A stretch of 11,636 nt of DNA from NCBI GenBank assembly GCA_012271065.1, contig JAAXHE010000024.1:1-11636 (forward strand), written 5' to 3'. This DNA comes from Candidatus Latescibacterota bacterium. Lineage in GTDB: Bacteria; Latescibacterota; UBA2968; GCA-2709665. A program made the position numbers and the translations under genes. Positions 1-4,762 of the stretch are shown here, piece after piece. The notes beneath the pieces are model-generated. The model did no database searches, was not told the origin of the DNA, and saw nothing but the letters and a program-made list of their open reading frames with translations. Each line of letters opens with the position of its first letter. Position 1 is the first letter of the stretch.

Positions 1-185
1 CGCTCACGCCGAACGACCTCGGAACCAGAAAGCAAATGGAAAACCGCATCCTCGGATTCCAGCGACGCTACAACCAAACTTCCACACCCTTCAACTGGCA
101 ATTTACACGCAGCGACCTTGAAGAAAGGCTCCGCGAACTCAATGCCGCCGCCTGACTTGATACATACTTCTGAAATCGCCCACTA
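1..185 (+). mobile_element. Right end of an IS630-type insertion sequence (partial)
   Basis: The transposase stop at 155 is followed by about 30 bases that should hold the terminal inverted repeat. IS630 elements insert at TA. A TA at 184-185, just after the stretch CTGAAATCGCCCAC, is my best guess for the right boundary. The boundary is an inference, because the left end of the element is outside the window and the inverted repeat cannot be compared. Beyond 185 the sequence resumes an interrupted minus-strand gene. Confidence 0.55.
3..155 (+). CDS. IS630-family transposase, C-terminal fragment
   Basis: This is the last 50 codons of a transposase, entering from the left edge in frame 3 and ending at TGA 153-155. 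The residues LTPNDLGTRKQMENRI, then GFQRRYNQTSTPFNW and FTRSDLEERL, match the C-terminal end of IS630/Tc1-mariner-like DDE transposases. In that family the last acidic catalytic residue lies upstream of this segment, beyond the window, and an 'F-x-W-x-F-T-R-x-D-L' tail is typical. Only the tail is visible, so I cannot say whether the enzyme is intact. The frame overlaps the end of a truncated minus-strand reading frame (139-246), which fits insertion into that gene. The family call is confident; the exact IS name is not recognisable. Confidence 0.85.
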   Translation, partial: LTPNDLGTRKQMENRILGFQRRYNQTSTPFNWQFTRSDLEERLRELNAAA

Positions 186-246
186 GTCCGGTCCATATAG
201 CCACCGTTAGCGCTCTGTATAGTCCTCTCAGGGCTTTGTCGTTCAT
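139..246 (-). pseudogene. Start of a small gene cut by the IS630 insertion
   Basis: On the minus strand an ATG at 246 is preceded by a strong ribosome binding site, AAGGAGG at 252-258 with a 5-base spacer. The frame reads MNDKALRGLYRALTVAIWTG and then runs into the presumed IS end, stopping at 139 after 35 codons. About the first 20 codons should be original host gene and the last 15 come from the insertion sequence. Residues 9-22 are hydrophobic and could be the beginning of a signal peptide or membrane anchor, like those of the other small genes in this region. I do not recognise the protein. The strong Shine-Dalgarno and the abrupt change at the IS end support a truncated real gene rather than a chance frame. 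Confidence 0.5.
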
Positions 247-260
247 CGCTTCCTCCTTGT

Positions 261-346
261 GGTGCAAAAACGCACGAATCGCGGCGAATTAGGCGCGAAA
301 GTGCGCCACGGTTGACAGGTGGAACGCTTTGAGTTCGATCCCCCCT
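261..346. repeat. Structured repeat, copy 1
   Basis: This segment is related to 928-1010. From 271 to 314 it aligns without gaps to 935-978, sharing CGCACG, GGC and the block GCG-C/T-CACGGTTG. After a divergent middle, both copies contain TTCGATCCCCC (334-344 and 999-1009). The copy holds GTGC/GCAC, GGCGC/GCGCC (292-296 with 303-307) and GCG..CCAC/GTGG..CGC stems. It lies between the stop of the gene at 446-820 and the ribosome binding site of the truncated gene at 246. Function unknown. Confidence 0.6.
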
Positions 347-354
347 GTCGTAAA

Positions 355-373
355 GTGTGTTTCTACTACACAC
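355..373. other. Short hairpin downstream of the 446-820 gene
   Basis: GTGTGT (355-360) and ACACAC (368-373) form a perfect 6-bp stem around a 7-base loop. It lies about 75 bases past the stop of the minus-strand gene at 446-820. On that strand it is followed only by TTTA, so it would be at best a weak terminator. Confidence 0.35.
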
Positions 374-445
374 GCGTTCAGGATTCCGGGAATCTCTGCC
401 AGGGGTTGCCGCTCCAGATGCGCGAGCACAACGCTTCCAGCGGGT

Positions 446-820
446 TCACTCGCGCCGTTCGCAATGCAAAGTATGCTGGTGTATCCAGCCGCCCCCGAGC
501 GCCCGGTAGTCGTAATGATTCGCGTTGCCCAAATCGCTTAGCGCCACCGCATAGCGCCCACCGCCGTACTCCCACCGCCGAAACAAACCCTCAACGGAAT
601 AACGAGCCTCCCACGTTTGCCCGGATGTCTGAACGGTAGCCGCGCCCGTCTCAAGGTCCAAAGTCAACACCGCCGCCTTGCTGTCTCGCAGAATCTCCAG
701 GTCGGTCGAAACATGCCAGCAGTCCCACACGCTTTCTGTTTCTGGTTCCGTCGACGCCCGCCCGCAACCCCACGAAAACGCGATTGCCAATGCCCATATT
801 ATCGCCCGTGTTATCGTCAT
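446..820 (-). CDS. Small exported two-cysteine protein, paralogue of 1422-1820
   Basis: A 124-residue protein with an N-terminal hydrophobic stretch (residues 4-18) ending at Cys19, which suggests a secretion signal or lipoprotein anchor, although the residue at -3 is Ser and the lipobox is poor. The mature part carries W-D-C-W (Cys34), a central block W-E-A-R-Y-S-V-E-G-L-F-R-R-W-E-Y-G-G-G (70-88), then YAVAL, YDY and a terminal C-E-R-R (Cys120). All of these have counterparts in the neighbouring 1422-1820 product, so the two are paralogues. The two conserved cysteines flanking the domain could form a disulfide outside the cytoplasm. The start at 820 is preceded by AAGGGA. I do not recognise the family. 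It is separated from its neighbours by the structured repeats at 261-346 and 928-1010. Confidence 0.75.
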   Translation of the reverse strand: MTITRAIIWALAIAFSWGCGRASTEPETESVWDCWHVSTDLEILRDSKAAVLTLDLETGAATVQTSGQTWEARYSVEGLFRRWEYGGGRYAVALSDLGNANHYDYRALGGGWIHQHTLHCERRE

Positions 821-927
821 TGTGTCCCTTTTTTGCGTATACAGATCCGTACATCGGTTTGTTGCACAAGCAAACAGATAGTTAAAATAGCGGATGTTAT
901 ATCAGCTTTGATTCGTTCCCGGTGGAC

Positions 928-1010
928 GGTGCAGCGCACGGATGGTGGGAGATAAGGCCGCAATGGGCGTCACGGTTGTAACGCTGCGATTGTCCGGTTT
1001 CGATCCCCCT
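928..1010. repeat. Structured repeat, copy 2
   Basis: Second copy of the element at 261-346, with the same spacing of its conserved blocks over 44 bases (offset 664) and again ending in TTCGATCCCCC. It starts five bases beyond the stop of the minus-strand gene at 1015-1401 and lies about 108 bases upstream of the 446-820 gene. It contains GTGC/GCAC and GCGTCAC/GTAACGC stems. The second stem has one C-A mismatch as plus-strand RNA but a G-U wobble as minus-strand RNA, which fits a role in the minus-strand transcript. Confidence 0.6.
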
Positions 1011-1014
1011 TGGG

Positions 1015-1401
1015 TTATAGCAGTGTCGCAATCTGTTTGCCCGCATTGTTGCGGATGTCCGGCCCCCCGTCACCGTCCGGATGCGCGCCAATCACGGCAA
1101 CCAGGTCGCCCGCCTTGTTGTAGATTAACAGACGGCCACCGTCAGGATGCGCACCAATTGAGGCAACCGGTCTGTCCGTCGAATTTCGAAAATACAGAAC
1201 GCTACCGTCACCGGCGGGTGTCGGAGCAAGCATGGCAACGATTTCGCCCGCCTTGTTGCTAATCACGATTTCCCGCGCTTGGATTGTCTCAAACCGGGTT
1301 ACGCCCGGGTACCACTTATCGGCCGCCGCGTTCCCGATGCCACCGCCGATGATGCCCAACGCCAGCCCGAACGCCGCCCATTTCAGCTTGTTTTTTCTCA
1401 T
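1015..1401 (-). CDS. Small membrane-anchored GAHPDG-repeat protein
   Basis: A 128-residue protein. The ATG at 1401 is chosen because AAGGAGAGAGAC lies directly upstream; the open frame extends further to 1551 but would overlap the neighbouring gene. Residues 8-27 are a hydrophobic, glycine-rich signal peptide or anchor. From about residue 43 come three to four imperfect repeats of about 23 residues with the pattern I-x-N-K-A-G-E/D-I/L-V-A-x-I-G-A-H-P-D-G; GAHPDG occurs at 83-88 and 105-110. The last repeat breaks off after ATLL. Alternating hydrophobic residues with Asn-x-x-Gly turns suggest a small beta-rich repeat fold outside the cytoplasm. Similar 'Asp/Asn-x-x-Gly-x-x-x-Ala' repeats are common in hypothetical proteins of Planctomycetota-like genomes. 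The gene is 20 bases downstream of 1422-1820 and probably cotranscribed. Function unknown. Confidence 0.75.
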   Translation of the reverse strand: MRKNKLKWAAFGLALGIIGGGIGNAAADKWYPGVTRFETIQAREIVISNKAGEIVAMLAPTPAGDGSVLYFRNSTDRPVASIGAHPDGGRLLIYNKAGDLVAVIGAHPDGDGGPDIRNNAGKQIATLL

Positions 1402-1421
1402 GTCTCTCTCCTTGTGTGCGC

Positions 1422-1820
1422 TTAGTGCCGCCGACAAAAGTAAGTTTGTTCCTGCTCGATTCGTTCGCCTAACCGTCCTGTGAAATCGTAGTATCGCGCT
1501 AACCCGTCTGGGGTTAGCGTGATGGCGTACACGCCGCCTCCGAAATCCCACCGACGATTGACACCTTGTACGTAATAGTGCGCCCGCCAGGCATCGCCTG
1601 CGACATACACCTTGCCGGAATCCTCCGACGTTTTAACCAGAGTCAGTAGCCGCTTGGGTTTCGAATACTTCTTCCACACCTTGTAGGCCACGTAGTCATA
1701 GCAACTCCATGTAGGCGCCGCCGCCCGTTTGGGTTTGGTCGGTCTGGGTTGTTTGCGCGCAGTCGCACATGCCGCCGAGACGGCAATGCACACAATAACC
1801 GCAATAGCGAGGTTCCGCAT
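1422..1820 (-). CDS. Small exported two-cysteine protein, paralogue of 446-820
   Basis: A 132-residue protein starting at ATG 1820, preceded by a strong AAGGAGGGG. Residues 2-18 are a signal sequence ending at Cys18 (SAAC), perhaps a lipoprotein anchor. A basic, proline-rich linker (residues 21-37) follows. The conserved part has W-S-C-Y (Cys40), then W-R-A-H-Y-Y-V-Q-G-V-N-R-R-W-D-F-G-G-G (78-96), YAITL, YYDF, and terminal C-R-R-H (Cys129). Each element matches the 446-820 product in order and spacing. The family has two cysteines bracketing about 85-90 residues, fitting an extracytoplasmic disulfide-bonded domain. It is first in a probable two-gene unit with 1015-1401. I do not recognise the family and give no function. 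Confidence 0.75.
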   Translation of the reverse strand: MRNLAIAVIVCIAVSAACATARKQPRPTKPKRAAAPTWSCYDYVAYKVWKKYSKPKRLLTLVKTSEDSGKVYVAGDAWRAHYYVQGVNRRWDFGGGVYAITLTPDGLARYYDFTGRLGERIEQEQTYFCRRH

Positions 1821-2038
1821 TTCCCCTCCTTTTAGGTGAAAACGCGTTCAGCAAATTACACAAGTGTTCTCATTAGGGTCTTCGGCCGGTTCAACAGTTG
1901 TCCAAGATCGTCTCTTCCGAATAATCCTAGACAGAATTGACATATGACAAAGAACTCTTCCCGTGTACGGCGGAATTGCCAAGAGCAACGCAACTCTAAT
2001 TTATGCGGACTGCGGACGTTTCTTCATCGACCGGTTGG
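1821..2038. other. Gene-free spacer upstream of the small-gene unit
   Basis: No credible reading frame is seen here. It must hold the promoter of the 1422-1820 gene, but I see no clean -35/-10 pair. The first 45 bases (CCTCCTTTTAGGTG-AAAACGC) faintly resemble the start of the structured repeat at 255-276, which may be a decayed third copy. Confidence 0.3.
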
Positions 2039-2235
2039 CTTGTAATCCTCTTGTGCCCTTTGTGCTTTATGTGGTATGAACGATTTCGCCCTTTTTTCGT
2101 CGTGCGTAGTTTCTTGCGGTTTGATCCTGCTCTGGCTTCTAATCCTGTTAATCCTGATTGGTGTTGATCTTGCACTTGGGGTTTTAATCCTGCTTAATCC
2201 CGGTCGGTTTTGATCCTGTCCATCCATGTGAGTCT
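2039..2235. repeat. Degenerate AATCCTG and CTTTGTG intergenic repeats
   Basis: This spacer contains imperfect tandem words: TTGATCCTG (2121), TAATCCTGTTAATCCTG (2140-2156), TTGATCTTG (2164), TTTTAATCCTGCTTAATCC (2182-2200) and TTTTGATCCTGTCCATCCATG (from 2209). It also holds a second word family, TTGTGCCCTTTGTGC followed by TTTATGTGG (2051-2074). Such 'AGGATTAACAGGATTAA' and 'CACAAAGGGCACAAAG' strings recur between genes in many environmental bacterial genomes, and their role is not known. It lies just past the stop of the glycosyltransferase gene. Confidence 0.7.
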
Positions 2236-2255
2236 TGGTTCTTGAGTCAAAGAGG

Positions 2256-3344
2256 TCAGTCCTTTCCCGTAAACACATCCATGTACTGCGCGGTGGTTTT
2301 CTCCCAGGAGTACTCGGCCTGCACAAACGCCTGGACGCGGGTCTTCTCGCGTTCCTTTTCTTCATCGGACAGGTCCAGGTACCGGTGGATCCGTTCGACA
2401 AAGGCGGGATAGTCGCCGGGCGGGACGCCAAAGCCGCCGTCGCGCAGGCTCTCGCCAAGGGCATCCACGTCGAAATAGACCACGGGCAGGCCGGCGTACA
2501 GACACTCGAGTGGGGCAATGCCGAATCCTTCCGCGTCGTGGCGGAGGTGGATGTTGGGCATCAGGAAGAGTTGCGCCTCCCGGCGGAGCATGGCCAGCGT
2601 GGGGTCGTCGAGCCAGCCAGGCGTGAAGACGCGGTCTCCCAGGTTCAGGGATTTGACGGCGTTCCGGATGCCGTCCCGCACGGGTCCGCCGCCGCTGATG
2701 AGCAGACGAATATCATCTCTCATCAGCGGGACGCCGGCCTTGATGAACTCGGCCACGCCCTTCCGTGGAACCTGCCGCCCGTAGTTGAGGAGGACGGGGT
2801 TTGCGCCGAGGTCGAGGCCGTGCGCCCGCTCGAATCGGTTCCTCAGGCGTCGATGCTCATCGTCGGCGGGGATGAACGCGTGAATCCCCTGGTAAATGAC
2901 GCGCGCTTTTCCGGCAGGCAAACCGTTGCGGACAGCGAGCGCTGAAGTGGCGCGGCTGACCATCACGGTCCGGTCGCAGGCGCGGGCGCCGGCCCGCATC
3001 AGGTGGCTGAAGAATGCGCGCCGGAACGTCAGCTCGGCGCCGTGGATGGTGACGGTGAACCGGGCCGGCGTGAATGGTCGCAGAAACGGAGCCAGGGCAG
3101 CCGTAACGCCGTCCATGAAGAATATCGCATCGGGACGGTGACGGAGAATGTGATAGACGGCGGCGCAGAAGGCGTAGGGCATGAACCAGGCCAGGTGAAA
3201 AAGCGGGTCTTTGCCCAGCGCGACGAGCGTCACGGGACAGTGTTGGCAAAGCCTGGTATAGAGTTCTTTCGCGTAGGTCTGAATGCCGCCGACAGAGGGT
3301 GGATAACGCCGGGCAATAAAGAGGATTCGCGGGTTGGAGTTCAT
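2256..3344 (-). CDS. Family 4 (GT-B) glycosyltransferase
   Basis: A 362-residue protein that probably transfers a sugar from a nucleotide-sugar donor to a lipid- or saccharide-linked acceptor at the inner face of the cytoplasmic membrane. The N-terminal Rossmann half begins ILFIARRYPPSVGGIQTYAKEL (residues 7-28), with the glycine-rich acceptor-side loop typical of GT4. A hinge is visible at HGAELTFRRAF (101-111). The C-terminal half has LLNYGRQVPRKGVAEFI (185-201), with the donor-phosphate Arg/Lys pair, ISGGGP (216-221), and the E-x7-E motif EGFGIAPLE (272-280). All key elements are present and the length is normal. Residues 48-67 are hydrophobic and could touch the membrane. The gene stands alone, read from a promoter at 3412-3441. 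The substrate cannot be told from sequence. Confidence 0.9.
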   Translation of the reverse strand: MNSNPRILFIARRYPPSVGGIQTYAKELYTRLCQHCPVTLVALGKDPLFHLAWFMPYAFCAAVYHILRHRPDAIFFMDGVTAALAPFLRPFTPARFTVTIHGAELTFRRAFFSHLMRAGARACDRTVMVSRATSALAVRNGLPAGKARVIYQGIHAFIPADDEHRRLRNRFERAHGLDLGANPVLLNYGRQVPRKGVAEFIKAGVPLMRDDIRLLISGGGPVRDGIRNAVKSLNLGDRVFTPGWLDDPTLAMLRREAQLFLMPNIHLRHDAEGFGIAPLECLYAGLPVVYFDVDALGESLRDGGFGVPPGDYPAFVERIHRYLDLSDEEKEREKTRVQAFVQAEYSWEKTTAQYMDVFTGKD

Positions 3345-3411
3345 GGGTGGTCCGTGGTCCGCGGTGTGCGGCCGGCAGAATCAGCGCTTAAACATTCACA
3401 ATAACTGCCAT

Positions 3412-3441
3412 ATTATATGCGCCTTATGCGGCTTCTTGCAA
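3412..3441 (-). promoter_or_regulatory. Probable sigma-70 promoter for the glycosyltransferase gene
   Basis: On the minus strand, TTGCAA (3441-3436) and a perfect TATAAT (3417-3412) are separated by 18 bases. Transcription would start near 3405, leaving a leader of about 60 bases before the ATG at 3344. Confidence 0.55.
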
Positions 3442-3717
3442 GGGATTTCGAAGGAGGCGCGACCACCGCCGCCAACTTCCGACGCCCGGGGCCCGTCCTG
3501 CGGCACGGTAAATCCGGACAATTGAGCTCGGCCTGACGCGGTCCGCACTTGCCGGGGTCTTTTGTGTCTTGACGCGACGGTGCCTGCGGGTATCTTTTGT
3601 CCCCGCGAGACGCTGAAGCCGTTCCTTTTTCCATTTTACCCGGGTTCGGATTGGACGCGGTAGCGGACAGGCCGGTTTCATCGACATCCAAACCCAATAC
3701 GATCGGAAAACAGTGAG
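3442..3717. other. Gene-free divergent spacer
   Basis: This stretch separates the glycosyltransferase from the oxygenase gene. It has no convincing gene. I see a small hairpin, GCGGG/CCCGC (3586-3590 with 3602-3606), and two similar CTTTTGT-containing segments (3559-3565 and 3594-3600). No clear plus-strand promoter for the 3718 gene is seen. Confidence 0.35.
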
Positions 3718-4740
3718 ATGAATTCAGAATCCCATGGCCTGGAAAGAGGCGAGCGAGCCACGGACTTCGTGCTTCCGCTGTCGCCGGACGGCAAGCCGAC
3801 CCGGTTTTATTCGAAGGCGGGCGGAATGTTCACGTTGCTGGTTTTTTCCCGGGGCGACGATGAACGCCTCCCTGGTTTCTCGGCTGAGCTGGAGGGACGG
3901 GATGTGGATGTCCTGGCGGTCATGGCTTCCGAAAACGCGCCGGGTCCGGGGTGGCCCCACCCGGTCTTCGTGGATGCGAAGGGCGTGGTTCGTTCCGCGT
4001 ATCGGATCCCGGACTCAGCATCGTCCGTCGTGTTCGTTCTGGATGCGAATCTGCGCGTGCTTGCGTCGATATTGCTGGATGAACCCCGTAACGCAGCGCG
4101 CAAGGTGCGAAACGTGCTGGATGCGAACCGGGCGGAGATCGAACCCGGGGTGGTTGAAACGCAGGCCCCGGTGCTGCTGATTCCGAACGTGCTCGATCCC
4201 GAAATCTGCAATTTTCTGATGCAGGTGTGGGAAAACAGGGGCAGCGTGGAAACCGGCGTGGAGCAATCGCAGGGAGCGGCGCGAGGGGAGCGGATCGACG
4301 TCGAACAAAAGAGCCGGCGAGACCATGTCGTAGACGACGACAAGCTGGTCAGGCTGCTTTCGACTTCCATCGGCCGCAGGGTGATTCCGGAGCTGCATCG
4401 GGCGTTCGCTTACCGCGCCACCCGGTTTGAAGGGTTCAAGATAGCGTGCTACGACGCCGCGTCGGGAGGGTTCTTTCACGCTCACCGGGACAATTTGAGC
4501 CCGTCGACCGCGCACCGCCGGTTTGCACTGACGTTGAACCTGAACGAGCAGTATGCGGGCGGGTGCCTGCAATTTCCGGAATTCGGCCCCCACCTCTACA
4601 GACCGGGGGCCGGCGGAGCGGTGGTGTTTTCCTGTTCGCACCTGCATGCGGTTACGGAGGTGACGTCCGGCCGCCGGTTCGCCCTGCTTTCCTTCATGTT
4701 CGGCGATGAGGCGTTGCGGCCCGGACAGCGCGCATCATGA
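3718..4740 (+). CDS. Redoxin-like domain fused to a 2OG-Fe(II) oxygenase
   Basis: A 340-residue two-domain protein. Residues 10-140 resemble an AhpC/TSA redoxin fold: ERGERATDFVLPLSPDGKP, then a strand LLVF at 40-43, a segment HPVFVDAKGVV and FVLDANLRVLA. The loop where peroxiredoxins carry their catalytic cysteine reads F-S-R-G-D-D-E-R and has no Cys, so it is probably not an active peroxidase. Residues 150-330 are a prolyl-4-hydroxylase-type oxygenase: FHAHRDN gives the iron ligands His256 and Asp258, and HLHAVTEV gives the distal His310. GRR at 318-320 supplies the Arg for 2-oxoglutarate. Members of this family use Fe(II), O2 and 2-oxoglutarate to hydroxylate a substrate. The substrate here is unknown. 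The gene converges on the membrane protein gene, 22 bases away. Confidence 0.85.
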   Translation: MNSESHGLERGERATDFVLPLSPDGKPTRFYSKAGGMFTLLVFSRGDDERLPGFSAELEGRDVDVLAVMASENAPGPGWPHPVFVDAKGVVRSAYRIPDSASSVVFVLDANLRVLASILLDEPRNAARKVRNVLDANRAEIEPGVVETQAPVLLIPNVLDPEICNFLMQVWENRGSVETGVEQSQGAARGERIDVEQKSRRDHVVDDDKLVRLLSTSIGRRVIPELHRAFAYRATRFEGFKIACYDAASGGFFHAHRDNLSPSTAHRRFALTLNLNEQYAGGCLQFPEFGPHLYRPGAGGAVVFSCSHLHAVTEVTSGRRFALLSFMFGDEALRPGQRAS

Positions 4741-4762
4741 AGACCACGGCGGGCGGTGCGTA

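Noticed and set aside
331..346. tRNA-like T-arm sequence GAGTTCGATCCCCC (and a similar one near 997-1010)
   Set aside because: No anticodon arm, D arm or matching acceptor stem can be drawn around either site. The similarity is explained by the shared structured repeat.
928..1010. Integron attC site
   Set aside because: The layout fits, but I cannot find a GTTRRRY/RYYYAAC pair at the ends, so I did not label either repeat attC.
1936..1965. TTGACA resembling a -35 box on the plus strand
   Set aside because: No -10 box lies 16-18 bases downstream and no plus-strand gene follows.
2039..2235. CRISPR array
   Set aside because: The repeated words are 7-10 bases, imperfect and irregularly spaced; there are no constant repeats with unique spacers.
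2024..2518. Minus-strand open frame of 164 codons across the degenerate repeats
   Set aside because: Half is a shadow of the glycosyltransferase gene and half translates the AATCCTG repeats; the residue content is typical of noncoding sequence.
3450..3458. AAGGAGG ribosome-binding-like site on the plus strand
   Set aside because: No ATG, GTG or TTG at suitable distance opens a meaningful frame.
3413..3697. Minus-strand open frame of 94 codons in the spacer before the oxygenase gene
   Set aside because: It has no ribosome binding site, a composition dominated by Arg/Pro/Lys, no recognisable motif, and overlaps the promoter region of the glycosyltransferase.
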